Origin: Aspidiotus rigidus
Lineage: Eukaryota > Arthropoda > Insecta > Hemiptera > Diaspididae
NCBI GenBank assembly: GCA_035079385.1
Contig: JAVHKY010000003.1
Span: forward strand, 23,637,501 to 23,701,500
Reading direction: 5' to 3'
Length of the DNA: 64,000 bases
Part shown: piece by piece, positions 24,501 through 31,675 of the stretch
Numbering within the stretch: the first letter of the stretch is position 1
Layout of the letters: each line of letters starts with the position of its first letter
Made by a program: the position numbers and the translations under genes
The notes under the pieces: generated by a model
Databases searched by the model: none
What the model was told of the DNA's origin: nothing
Seen by the model: only the letters and a program-made list of their open reading frames with translations

Positions 24501-25342
24501 GTCAATATTGTCAACATGCTACGTTTTCTTTATTCTTTTCCGTCTTTTTTTTTCTCAAAACATTGTAAACTTTGTGGAAATTTAGGTCTTCGTTCTCACG
24601 CGTGCTCGCTTGCAAAATTTATTTTCAGAGGACCTAGAATTTCAAGTTGTTTCCTCAGATGAAGGTGAGTCACCTGCATCCACAACCTAGCAACGACGAA
24701 TGTTGTTCGAGTTCAGTGGTTCTGAATAAGTTGTAATGTTTACGTCATCTTTTGTGTACGCTCTAGTGTTATTATGGTGCAATAGCGTCGAATATTTCAA
24801 AGAGCGCGTATATATTCGAGAAAAATAAGCTTTATTCGTTAGTTCGATTCTATATGCTTTCCCTGACCAATGAGTTTGTGTGAAGTTTTCGAATTACTTT
24901 GTATGTGCCAGAATTGTCGTCGCGTGCATGAGTGAACGTATTTTTTTCGAATGTTAGCTATAAGTATGAAACCGTCTCTCGCGTTTCCAGCTTTTTTCGA
25001 AGGCTTTTTCAAATTTTCGTACGTATTTAATACAATATATTTAACGTCCGATTTCGCGATAGCGTAATTATGTTCGATGTGTTACCTATATATAATGTGT
25101 GGCATTTATTGAATCTTGAAAATTTTTAGGTCAGACGCATCAGCGGATACGCTAGTCACATCGCCGTGCTCCGACAACGGCATCAATAACGTTGTTGGAG
25201 TGAACGAAGGTGATACGGCGTCTATCAGAACGGGTAATGGGAACGATGTGAAATGTCTGGATAATGGTGTTGATGGCGGTTGCAATCAGGATGATTCAAT
25301 GTCAAGAAATCTAGTCAAATACGGCGAACTTATCATCTTAGG
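9591..25342 (+). CDS. Pli: Pellino E3 ubiquitin ligase, 5' end (start exon plus exon 2), partial
   Basis: Coding exon 1 is 9591-9601 (Met-Val-Ile plus AA), with donor GTGAGT at 9602 and a possible acceptor TTTTTAG just before 9558. Exon 2 is 25130-25342. Joined, AA plus G restores a Lys codon and gives MVIKSDASADTLVTSP, which fits the short variable N-terminus of insect Pellino; only this splice, among those I tried, supplies an in-frame Met. Pellino proteins bind phosphorylated IRAK/Pelle through an N-terminal FHA-like domain and ubiquitinate targets through a C-terminal RING-like domain in Toll signalling. Only the residues up to the first strand of the FHA-like core are in the window. The 15.5-kb first intron holds the nested retroelement stack at 16.8-24.3 kb. 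Exon 2 is much surer than exon 1, whose 11 coding bases could be matched by chance. Confidence 0.55.
9700..10700. other. CpG-richer segment in Pellino intron 1
   Basis: Sequence from about 9850 to 10690 has many CpGs and a higher GC content than the flanks (for example CAGGTGCGCGCGGAAG near 10383). It has several short open frames on both strands but no recognisable protein. It may be a regulatory or alternative promoter region. Confidence 0.25.
10701..12940. other. Pellino intron 1, no recognised feature
   Basis: I see no gene, RNA or clear repeat. The stretch 12300-12960 is richer in C and T than its neighbours and leads into the PLE remnant at 12980. Confidence 0.35.
12980..13465 (-). pseudogene. 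Penelope-like element reverse transcriptase remnant
   Basis: A 161-codon minus-strand frame carries the thumb-side part of a Penelope-like RT: a degraded GSP motif (TDGSPKLALMFMNDM), WIEGWAIHVEDIL where YWARYVDDIL is expected, then FLLETNVMNESIKV and a YKIYRKRTHRPITPNDFYHH segment that precedes the linker to the GIY-YIG domain. The catalytic YVDD is replaced (HVED), so it is dead. It is 5'- and 3'-truncated. A closely related remnant lies at 55930-56450 on the other strand, and the sequence just downstream (12960-13010) also has a match near 57640. Confidence 0.7.
13466..16479. other. Pellino intron 1, no recognised feature
   Basis: AT-rich unique-looking DNA with homopolymer T runs (13609-13625, 13848-13860). 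None of the short frames resembles a known protein. Confidence 0.35.
16480..16800. repeat. Diverged copy of the TTAA-element/minisatellite family
   Basis: Words typical of the element at 21947-23594 recur: TTTAGCTCAGAAGTCGAAAT, a TTTTTCCAA word, GGACAGGAGCC near 16638 (a decayed terminus), TTTTTCAAGTCCCTC, and a GC-rich tract with GGGCCGTCCGCC near 16719. It abuts the truncated 3' end of the copia remnant. Confidence 0.45.
16825..17545 (-). pseudogene. Ty1/copia-type reverse transcriptase fragment
   Basis: Read on the minus strand: KALPCRWTFRIKMN (17500-17545), then DKYKARLVIKGFSQRKGIDF, IFSPVARMTTVRLLLSTAA, AQFDVSTAFVFSELEEAIYM (palm; the LNG before ELEE is changed), CRLIRSLYGLKQAPRCWN, then after a frameshift near 17080 the catalytic LYVDDGLVAAS and SFYLGLEINRSDTGNVTICQ. 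This is the RT domain of a copia-type pol polyprotein, which copies element RNA in cytoplasmic particles. The end near the RNase H junction is replaced by G-rich repeat sequence. It is the downstream half of the element whose integrase end lies at 23865-24268 in the same orientation; the nested PLE insertions separate them. Confidence 0.9.
17552..17846 (-). pseudogene. PLE A: C-terminal half of GIY-YIG endonuclease domain
   Basis: The minus-strand frame reads VRVAEHLKSWEKERLGESAF, then ADHLINSGHSF, HKENSYRNRIALEYIEIMRH and a stop at 17552-17554. It continues directly the GIY-YIG domain that breaks off at 20194 (YIGETSRQMK), so 17847-20180 is an insertion. GIY-YIG nucleases of Penelope-like elements cut target DNA to prime reverse transcription. 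The element has no recognisable 3' UTR here: the stop codon lies within a few bases of copia sequence. Confidence 0.85.
17834..17846. repeat. Target-site duplication of PLE B, left copy (13 bp)
   Basis: TTTCATTTGGCGG here is repeated exactly at 20181-20193, flanking PLE B. The length suits Penelope-like integration. Confidence 0.8.
17862..18116 (-). repeat. Inverted copy of the PLE B 3' terminal region
   Basis: The reverse complement of about 19944-20180: it includes the last codons of the GIY-YIG frame (LVELVYEFESPREG segment) and the whole 3' UTR, with the hammerhead-like core at 17952-17981. The two copies are almost identical, so they arose in the same insertion event or are kept alike. 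Confidence 0.8.
17952..17981 (-). ncRNA. Hammerhead-ribozyme-like core (inverted copy)
   Basis: The same motif as at 20078-20107, on the minus strand: CCGATGA, a GGTT/AACC hairpin, GAAA, the self-complementary GATC, then TC. One invariant core base is changed (second position of CTGANGA). See the plus-strand copy for details. Confidence 0.35.
18117..18216 (+). pseudogene. PLE B RT C-terminal fragment, first piece
   Basis: The plus frame reads KFTTEIGGSSINFLDLTISD and RDGDHEFAIFR, the conserved segment after the RT fingers/palm (compare the same segment of PLE A near 20700-20770). It is cut after AIFR by the tRNA-like palindrome and resumes with IFRKDTSTD at 18893. Confidence 0.8.
18301..18373 (-). 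tRNA. tRNA-like sequence (GGC anticodon position, Ala-like), in palindrome
   Basis: The mirror copy of 18774-18846 and identical to it in the arm. It folds as a cloverleaf with six of seven acceptor pairs, a GCTC/GAGC D stem, a TCGGG/CCCGA T stem, and the genomic CCA after the discriminator base (18298-18300 on the other strand). Base 33 is C rather than the near-invariant T, and the anticodon stem has one mismatch, so it is probably a promoter-bearing relic and not a working tRNA. Confidence 0.45.
18774..18846 (+). tRNA. tRNA-like sequence (GGC anticodon position, Ala-like), in palindrome
   Basis: Acceptor CTCCTCG pairs with CGAGGTG (one T-T mismatch). The D arm is GCTC-AGCGGTTA-GAGC, and box A TAGCTCAGCGG matches consensus. 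The anticodon arm is GTCGC-CCGGCAA-GCGAA (four pairs), the variable loop has 5 bases, and the T arm is TCGGG-TTCGGAT-CCCGA with box B GGTTCGGATCC. The discriminator A is followed by CCA in the DNA. Genomically encoded CCA suggests copying from a mature tRNA or a tRNA-primed product. C at position 33 argues against normal decoding. Most likely a Pol III promoter module of a SINE-like element. Confidence 0.5.
18892..19083 (+). pseudogene. PLE B RT-to-GIY-YIG linker, second piece
   Basis: The plus frame reads IFRKDTSTDTVVHGSSF, HKIAAFNSYIHRLTRIPLS and FQKELATIKHLAAVNEVNLD. This is the conserved region between RT and endonuclease in Penelope-like elements; PLE A has the same at 20480-20690. It is cut after VNLDI by the insertion at 19084. 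Confidence 0.8.
19151..19180 (-). ncRNA. Hammerhead-ribozyme-like core (inverted copy)
   Basis: The mirror of 19264-19293 in the other arm of the inverted pair: CTGAAGA, a GG...CC hairpin, GAAA, GCGC, TC on the minus strand. Confidence 0.35.
19264..19293 (+). ncRNA. Hammerhead-ribozyme-like core in PLE terminal region
   Basis: CTGAAGA (fits CTGANGA), TGG...CC (weak stem II), GAAA, then the self-complementary GCGC and TC. Penelope-like elements are known to carry small hammerhead motifs in their pseudo-LTRs, often with a stem III so short and palindromic that it forms only between two copies. Stem I is weak here and stem II has an extra T. It is not shown to be active. Confidence 0.4.
19403..20020 (+). 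pseudogene. PLE B linker and GIY-YIG endonuclease domain, third piece
   Basis: It continues VNLDIDRMVRKKLTRKGLD, then TTSLPRDLSG, RLRWIKLPFLGEFSSKL, the RPFGFRPAFYN segment, KDPIPRGERSGVYKLECKDC and NGVYIGETGRQLGIRVEEHL, and ends at a stop at 20018-20020. GVY and YIG are the two motif halves; the CxxC (ECKDC) before YIG is typical of the PLE endonuclease. EHLKAW, the ENSYFKRVAMENIEIVRH region and the end are intact, so this domain alone has no break. The upstream RT is missing, so the copy cannot move by itself. Confidence 0.88.
20078..20107 (+). ncRNA. Hammerhead-ribozyme-like core in PLE B 3' end
   Basis: CCGATGA, T, GGTT-TGTT-AACC (4-bp stem II), GAAA, GATC (self-complementary stem III), TC. 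Flanking TGC before and GCA after would pair as stem I. The core differs from CTGANGA by one base (T to C at the second position), which would weaken or abolish cleavage. The good stems and the position near the element end support the call. Confidence 0.4.
20181..20193. repeat. Target-site duplication of PLE B, right copy (13 bp)
   Basis: Exact repeat of 17834-17846 (TTTCATTTGGCGG). Confidence 0.8.
20194..21942 (-). pseudogene. PLE A: Penelope-like RT and N-part of GIY-YIG domain (minus strand)
   Basis: Order on the minus strand: an N-terminal region with VVFNGDETALLEKGLKFSLP (21800) and DLIVTKADKGN (about 21590), VVMEKSAYSSKVHEVLQQ, a frameshift near 21365, LPKVHKNNTPMRPVVS (fingers), TTICSFDVVGLFPNIP (motif A), VGIPIGSPLGSPISQVFMS (motif B), HYWHRYVDDVLCG (catalytic YVDD), a frameshift near 20830, SWYPSIKFTLEIGVFSIN, GIYRKDTTTDDLVHGG, and then the start of GIY-YIG (GVHKLECGDC, GFYIGETSRQMK). 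The domain goes on at 17846. Penelope RTs are related to telomerase RT. At least two frameshifts make the copy defective. Its 5' part is cut by the TTAA element at 21943. Confidence 0.92.
21943..21946. repeat. TTAA target duplication, left copy
   Basis: TTAA at 21943-21946 and again at 23595-23598 bracket the element at 21947-23594. Confidence 0.6.
22055..22515 (+). repeat. Minisatellite, about 11 copies of a 43-46 bp unit
   Basis: Each unit contains GACTCTCGAGCCATATATGA followed by a G-rich word and an (A)CTTAGAAAAATTT word. The open frames on both strands across it are translations of the repeat, not genes. Confidence 0.9.
22680..23515 (-). repeat. Minisatellite in opposite orientation with a three-unit higher-order period
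   Basis: About 14 copies of the same unit, reading CGAAATTTTTCCAAGTCCC then TCCTATCATATATAGCTCGA. Variant units recur in the order ATCATCTATAG, ATCATATATAG, ATCATATATGG from about 22733, giving a period near 130 bp for at least three rounds. This indicates block-wise expansion by unequal exchange. Confidence 0.85.
23599..23861. repeat. Decayed element end between TTAA element and PLE stub
   Basis: It contains an inverted match to 22548-22660 and 23292-23400: AAAACAGGTTCCCTGCGTTC then TTTAACTTCGTTAAGGAAGC near 23737-23782, and CTTGAATTTTCAATACCAAA near 23702. So a third copy of the internal end-like sequence lies just outside the TTAA element. Confidence 0.55.
23862..23905 (+). pseudogene. 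Penelope-like element ORF start, truncated stub
   Basis: An ATG at 23867 followed by MDSRNLEERIRLIQ-like codons matches the ORF start found at 19362 (MDSRNLKERIRLI). After about 13 codons the sequence runs into copia DNA on the other strand. Both stubs break off at almost the same codon, which suggests a preferred stop of reverse transcription or template switch. Confidence 0.6.
23865..24268 (-). pseudogene. Ty1/copia-type integrase C-terminus and linker fragment
   Basis: The minus strand reads SKGIKFHKMFINYE, the decayed version of the SRDVKFDE motif at the end of copia integrase. After a frameshift come DYEDAEYELEQLIDSSNS, KYLRDRENIRKSEYYGNF and VSLAEVETFELNESVPPSY, the charged linker and the RK-PEYYGNFVSLAE...SY segment before RT. 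It lies upstream of and in the same orientation as the RT piece at 16825-17545, and about 40 codons between the two are lost. The 5' end beyond 24268 is not recognised. Confidence 0.75.
24269..25129 (+). other. End of Pellino intron 1
   Basis: Non-coding. A possible small exon at 24629-24664 (ATTTTCAG before it, GTGAGT after it) ends with ATGAAG, but its phase does not fit exon 2, so it could only be an alternative 5' UTR exon. Confidence 0.35.
25130..25342 (+). CDS. Pli: Pellino exon 2 (start of the FHA-like domain)
   Basis: An exon between TTTTTAG and GTGAGT encodes SDASADTLVTSPCSDNG, an acidic, Asn/Gly-rich linker, and ends in NLVKYGELIILG. The KYGELIILG end matches the conserved first strand of the Pellino FHA-like domain, which continues as YNG-LPQGDRGRR in all Pellinos; the exon stops inside the Gly codon (phase 2). 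The next exon should begin with that YNG sequence. I searched 25343-64000 by eye on the plus strand for it and did not find it, so it is beyond the window or was missed. Confidence 0.78.
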
Positions 25343-26660
25343 GTGAGTGATTTGGACAAACTTATATATTTGCATAGATGTATAATATTTAGTTTCGTAA
25401 TAAGTGGATCTGACTGGTACATAACATTTTCGTATTCAAACGTTCGCGTGCTATTCGTTTCGGAAAAATCCATTAAATATTAATCGGTAATTTGGCGGTC
25501 AGAGACATCGTTAAGAGTGCATTCTAATATCGCGTTTTGAGTACGGGTGCTACGTTCGAACTCTTGACGAAATGCTTATTGTGACAGACTCTAATGGCGA
25601 AGAGTTAGCAAATTTTATTTGGCATATCTTACGATATCGTGAAAGAAGATTTGTTAAAGGGAATGTAGTATGAGCGAAGCAAGATTCAAACTTGGTATGA
25701 GGTATGTTTCAAGATTTGAGAGTATTGAAGGAAGAAACATCGAGGGTTTTCAGGCCTGCGGTCGTTCGAGTGGATTCAAAAGGATTTTGAGAGTCTTATT
25801 TGACTTTGTGATGAAGCAGGCCTGGGCAGACCAACTTCTGATAGCGCGACGATGGGTCATGATTGGTAGTACTGATTGAAAATATAATAAGTGAATGAAG
25901 TTGAAAGATATCTAGGACCTGTATTAACAAGGACGTGCTATGCCTAAACTTGACTAATATCGGAAATCTAGCCCGAGATTGATGACAAATCATTTTAGTA
26001 ATTGATAGCGTGTACAGAGAGAGGATCAATAGGATCTGCCTGGAAATACTGGGAACGAAGCGTACAAAGGATAATTTAGTAATTTTCTGAACAAATATTG
26101 ATTCTACGACTAAAAAGAAAGAGACCATTTTTGTAAGAAATTTTGTATTCCTTCATTTTGATGAGAGGTATTTTTGCTTAAGGATCGATATTTTATGGAG
26201 ATACAGTAAAAAAATCATTCTTTGGTGTAGTGTTTTGGCTTTGGAGGGTGGCACTGATCCTGGGGAGGAAGGAGGGGTTTTAATATGTTGATTAGGGAGC
26301 AATCTTCAACAATTACAATACACTCCGTAGTAATTTTTTCCTTATTTTCCAATACTATGCGTAGCCAGTACTCGTAGTACATTTTTTATCTTTGTAGTCG
26401 ATAGCTGGCCGAATAAATGGAAAACTGACACAAAAGTTGGCACAAAAATGGTTTGGATATTTTTCAATTTTCATCAGTGAACTTTTTGGATCAATGAATT
26501 AGAGCTTTCAAGACTGTTTATCTGCAAAAAAAAAAAAAAATCGAAAAATTCTCTCCTACTCATGATAAAATCTCGGATTGAGTTGTGAAAAGGTGAAACT
26601 CACTCAGAGTGTGAAGTGAGATGTAATCTGAAGGGGATGTTGAAACTTGGAAAATCACCC
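25343..26660 (+). other. Start of Pellino intron 2, no recognised feature
   Basis: Begins with the donor GTGAGT. The remainder is AT-rich with short frames of no recognisable type. Confidence 0.4.
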
Positions 26661-26664
26661 TGAA

Positions 26665-26950
26665 AAGGGGGCGTCTATAAATTACATGAGGCATTTTTTT
26701 TGGGGGGGGGGGCGGTCCAGCCAAGTCTCACCAAAACTCACATGAGGGGGTGCTGAGAAATCTCACGTAATTTTTTTCTCACACAAATACATTCTATAAA
26801 GGCGATGAAGCACAGATAAACGTATTTAAAGCAAAAATACACATTTCGGAAAATCTCACGCTTGATAAGAGGGGGAGGAGGTCAAGGAAAATCTCACGAT
26901 ATCTCACCAAGGGGACAAAAATCGACTCACGTAATTTAGGACGCCTCTTT
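26665..26950. mobile_element. MITE with CGTC(C/T)ATAAATTAC terminus, copy 1
   Basis: Starts GGGGGCGTCTATAAATTACA and ends with CTCACGTAATTTAGGACGCC, the inverted counterpart. Inside are further (G)GAGATTT/AAATCTCAC words and G-rich runs (26701-26713). It has no coding capacity and is clearly related to the copy at 27846-28124. The target duplication is not certain. Confidence 0.7.
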
Positions 26951-27845
26951 TCACCTTTTATTGGAATTTTGTAAAAAGTCTTTCATCATGAGGAATAGCG
27001 AAAGAAAAGTCGATTTCTGAATTTCAATTCCAGTTTGAGGGCGGGGTGCTCTCAAAGCGAAAAAAAAAAATTGTTAGAAAAGATTCTTTCATTCACTATT
27101 TTGGACGTATGGATATCATGGCGACCTCCGTTTTGCGAAGTCAACCTTTTTATAAATCGAGTTCCGTGTTCAATTATTTTCCGCCAAGAGATACGATTTT
27201 CCACGGGATGGCGGGATTTTTCCGGCTATCACGGTTCCTTTATCCAAGCAAAAAAGTGGCCGAGATCCCCCGCACCTTCCTATGCCACAGCGCCAAGGAC
27301 TAATGAGTTCCAATTTGGTGACTCCATTATTGAATTCTCTTCATAAACTTGGTCGGACATTTCTAACTTCGAATTTCGATTATTAATATTGTTCGTTCCT
27401 GTGTTGGGTTCAATACACTGAGATCAGTAAATAAAAGCTCGACTCACACGTCAGAGTTATTTTTGTCAGCCTCCCTTGCGAAGATCCAGACTTGAATCAC
27501 ATGCATAGCAATGAACTGAAACTAGATGATTACGTTTTATGAATACGTAATGTTGTTCATTAAGTGTTCAGATATAAGTCGACAAGAGTGAGCTGACGTA
27601 GCTCGATTGAAAATGAGTCACTCTTTTCAGTTCATCGCCACTTATGTAAATAAGTGTAGTCCAGCCTCTTATCGTTCTTCTTCTGAAAAAAAAAAAAAAA
27701 AAAAAAAAAAAACGAGAAATGCCCTGTTCTCACTGGCTTGGTGAACAGCGTTTTTAAAGTTGAAAAGGCCTGAGGTTGAAGGCGTATTGGAATATGAGAC
27801 TACGTTGATAGATTCCTCACTAATCGCAGACCCGTCGCGACCATA
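26951..27845. other. Spacer between two related MITEs
   Basis: Non-coding, with a 26-base A run near 27686-27711. The overlapping frames at 27035-27346 have no recognisable domain. Confidence 0.35.
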
Positions 27846-28124
27846 GGGGACGTCCATAAATTACGTGAGGTAATTTTTGCGATTTTCCGACACCCCCACC
27901 CCCCATTTATCTCACGTGAGATTTCTTAAAGTACATGTTTTTATTGTAAGAATAATGAAACTCATGAAATTCAACACAGTTTTGTAATATTTTGAACTAT
28001 ATTCCTGCATGAGAAAAATTACGTGAAATTATTTGAGACCCGCCCTCCCCCTCACGTAAGATTTGGTGAGATTCGACTGGACCCCCTCCCTTCCCTAATT
28101 GCCTCACGTAATTTATGGACGCCT
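27846..28124. mobile_element. MITE with CGTCCATAAATTACGTGAGG terminus, copy 2
   Basis: Terminal repeats GGACGTCCATAAATTACGTG (left) and the complement ending TTATGGACGCC (right), with CCATA on both outer sides (27841-27845 and 28125-28129), a plausible short target duplication. Internal CTCACGT words are arranged symmetrically. Termini of this kind are widespread in arthropod MITEs; I do not assign a superfamily. Confidence 0.75.
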
Positions 28125-29160
28125 CCATATGGTAAAAAGGGCTGTTGCCCACGTCATCGCATTTCAGGGGCTGAGAAAAACATTGACGCGAAAAATTGAC
28201 TATTCTGATCAGACAATTATTTTTTCTTGTTCTGATGACAGCGAGTGTCATTGGGTGAACGCATCCAAAAGGAAAATTATGCTTAGGGTGGCAGAATAGC
28301 TCGCGACTGTCCTGACTAATCGTGTCGATTATTTTTTTTTTGCTTTTATTATTTAATGAGTTCGTTATCAAGTACAGGGATGAAAGGGAATCCGCGAACA
28401 TATGATCTTCTCAGGTGTACTAGCTTAGCTAACCCCTCTCCCCGATACATTGTTCCTGAATCAAAATTTCTCAAGATCCTTCGAAATTTTCCCAAGTCGG
28501 TATAAAACAGCCATCTGTTCGTCCAATTCTTTGTTAGCAGCCCGTTGACGTCATTAGGTTAAGGATTTGGACCAAAAATTCTTCCAAGTTCCCAATTTAG
28601 AGTAGGTTTTGTACGAAAGGGAATCAATTTTGAGGACGTGCACCCGCAACGAGAGTGATGGTAAGTTTTTGGCAAAAAAGTTGCCAAAAAAGAAATCAAT
28701 CATCCTCTCAAGGTTTTTAGCTTAACAAAAGCCATTTTTGGCGTGGTTAATTAGAGTTTCGTAAAATTTTCATAAATTCTAGAACCGAGAAAATTGTCTA
28801 TCGATGTCGGAACAAAAATAAAGAATTTTGAATGAAGCCAGGAGAATTGAATTTCTTTAAATATATGAAGTTTCATGCCGAGTCCCAATACGATGATGTA
28901 CGACCGGTTTGAACTTCAAGGACTAACGTAGAGAAGGAAGTGGAATGGATTGACAAAGACTGCGTTTAGATCGTCCAACAGATATCGGAACTTGATGTGC
29001 CTGCTGTTTCTCTCGTTTCTGCCTCCCATAATCTTGTCGTTTGGTGTAATTGTGTTCATAAGTTGGCATCCATGCTTTCCGTTGGTTGTGCTCTGTAGAC
29101 TGATGGTATAGTCATCCAACATCGACTTCTTCCCACCGCGCTGCATTCGCTGCGAGAGAG
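28125..29160. other. Intergenic or intronic DNA with minisatellite-family traces
   Basis: Around 28450-28600 there are words of the dispersed family (TCCTTCGAAATTTTCCCAAG, TATAAAACAGCCATCTG). The minus frame at 28916-29146 may be a decayed continuation of the PLE piece to its right but has no safe motif. Confidence 0.35.
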
Positions 29161-29163
29161 ACG

Positions 29164-29403
29164 TTAGAAGCCTGACTTGTTCATAGGGCTAAGGGATTCT
29201 TCAGCGTGATTGAAATTGGAGGATAGAGAGCAGAATCTTGTATCCCATCCAAATTTCCAAAAGATGGTAGAGAGCTTGTCGGAAGTTCTGTCAAGGTAAG
29301 GTCGGTGAACACGTTTCTTTTGTGATTGTTGAGAAAGGTAGGGGGTAGCATTTTCAGCCAAAAGAAAACGTAAGGTTCTTTGGACAAGCAGATCGATATC
29401 CAC
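29164..29403 (-). pseudogene. Penelope-like element fragment before the GIY-YIG domain
   Basis: Minus strand: FTDLTLTELPTSSLPSF in one frame and, in the other, YLDRTSDKLSTIFWKFGWDT followed by EESLSPMNKSGF. This matches the pattern of the PLE segment PYI..TS.K..RI...F.....KD-P....SG(V)Y in front of the endonuclease. The expected YIG half is not found next to it. Short and degraded. Confidence 0.4.
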
Positions 29404-31670
29404 GTTGAGAACGGTGTGATCTTGGCTATCTTACTTGTGTATTTCAGCGCACGAATGCTAGAGTGTCGTAAACGTACTTTAACTAGTGCTCTAATTTAAT
29501 TGCGATCTCTTGAAGATTTTGGCTCCCACCGGGAAAACTATTGTGGGGTTGATCACCTCGTCAAGGTCTCCCGGAAATGCTATTTTAAATTGACTGTAAG
29601 CTACGCGCTACGTTCAACGTTCGAGACTAATCTCAAATCTTACTCAGTACCAATAAAATTTTCGGTTCCTTCAAATTACATTACATATTATTTTGACCCA
29701 ATTTTAGATAAACGTCAGAAAAACCATGTATTCAACTTAGTTTTCCCCTGCGGTTTTTCCGAGCAGCGGAAACGTTGTTGTGGTCCGTTTAAATGCTCGA
29801 AGCACACGCTGAGTGTCGTCCTCGTTATTTTTCGTGTACATGGTTTTAAAAGCAATATATGACGTACAAAATTATCGTTCCAGTGCTCGCGCGTATTTTC
29901 CGTACATAACAGTTTTCAATGCCTATCAAGAAATTTTTACGGTATTTTGGGTATTCGACTAACGTTTATTTTGGGAATAGGAATATACGAGTACACGTAT
30001 GTTTTTTAAAAGCTCAATTCTGGAACGAAAGACGTTATATTGTGGGCTCGTGACGGTTCATTTACCTTTCTTGTTCTCTCATTTCCCTTATACGATCTAC
30101 CGTACAATGGCACTTTCCGCTGTTTTTCTACGCCTGCACTAAAAAATCGTTTTTAACGAAGAAAATGGCTTTAATGGGGAAGGTTTCGTCGTCGATTGTC
30201 GGTTCCATACGTGTTGGAATAAAGACGACCCAATTTGCTGAATTTATACGCAGCCTTTTTCCTAATACGTATGCACTCCAGTACATTGTGTATTATAAAT
30301 ATGGACCGGTATGGCGTATACAAAGCGATCGATTTCCTTTGTACTGCCAATACATCATTATGTGCGACGCAGTGATGGTGATGGTGATGTACCGCAGAGG
30401 TGTGAAAGGAACATTTTAGACGCGGAACACCTCTCTCACGCTCATAAACGTACGTAGAGAGAAATTACGTGCAATAATTTTGATAAGCGATGAGCATATA
30501 TCTTTGTCGAGGAACACTATGACGGTGGTGATGATGATGGTAATGACGACAACGACGACGAATAGGAGACCGATGTATATGCAAATTTACGCTGAAAATA
30601 TTTTACTCTTCTTTCGTCTATTTTATCTTTACGGAAGTTACCGAGCGTGTTGACGCGAAGCGTTCGCTGAAAGCTCGTAACTTTGTATCGCTGTGGCGTA
30701 TCAATTTTGCGTTTGGCGAACAACAATATTTTATCGCTTGTTTTTGGATTGTCGAGAGTTGTATAGAGAAACAGATGGGCGAAAGGGTGGTAGTTGACGG
30801 TAGGTTGTTACGTAGGAAGCCAGAATAGACGGCCGACATTCGAACCGAAGCGAACCGAAGGTCCAGAGGCGTCGAAAATAATGACACGAGTAACGCTATC
30901 GTCGACCTTCCATTGTCATTCCGTTCAAAGGTTCGCGTGCAAAACCAGATGAGTTCAATGTTTTCTTCGTTATAAATATTGCAGAGAAGCTATCATTTTA
31001 TCCGCGGAAATTACTGACATCGAATTTTTTTTCTTTCCTGGTTAACTTACTAGCGGAAGGAATTTGATGTGATTGTTTTGGTTCTGGTGAAGCTATCCTT
31101 CGAAATTCGAAAAAAAAAAAGGAAAACGTTTGAAGGGTCGAACGTCGGAACTGTTTTGTAAGAATTTTGAGTGAGAGTGTTCGTGTGGTCTCCATCCTAG
31201 AAGGTATTTACCACTCATCTGTCATACGTTTCAAAGAAAGGTCATCTAAACTCATCTCAAATCATGTTTTTTCGTCATTCACCATCTGGCTTACCTACTA
31301 TAGAAATAATAGAAGACCAGAATGAAAATTATAAAGTTGAAGTTGTCCTCTTTCATTTCTCAAAATTTCTGGTTACCTTCCGGCGCATCAGATTTTACGA
31401 AAATTGGGTTCACGTTTTTGATTTGAATTTTTCCCTTCTATCAACTGATTTCCAAAGGTATTTCTCTTGAAACTGCGGACGAAGTTGAGGTCTACAATCA
31501 GGACCGAGGCCCACTTTGTAGTTCAATATGTGTATGTATACTACAAACCTGACCGAGCGATGAAGGTGGGAAGGCTGGAAGGTTGTTCGGGAAAAACGTG
31601 CATCATCCTTCCGGCTATTCGTGGCTCCAATGAATGAGGTCCATTTATTAGCCCAGGCAGATTGAGTTTT
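29404..31670. other. Unique-looking non-coding DNA
   Basis: No domain was recognised in any frame. There are CpG-rich patches (30020-30210, 30600-30900) and a GAT/GAC-type microsatellite at about 30520-30560. Confidence 0.35.
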
Positions 31671-31675
31671 GAAAT

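Noticed and set aside
24629..24664. Small exon ending in ATGAAG before GTGAGT as Pellino start
   Set aside because: Joined to 25130 it puts exon 2 in the wrong frame; the phase that would fit reads TGA just upstream.
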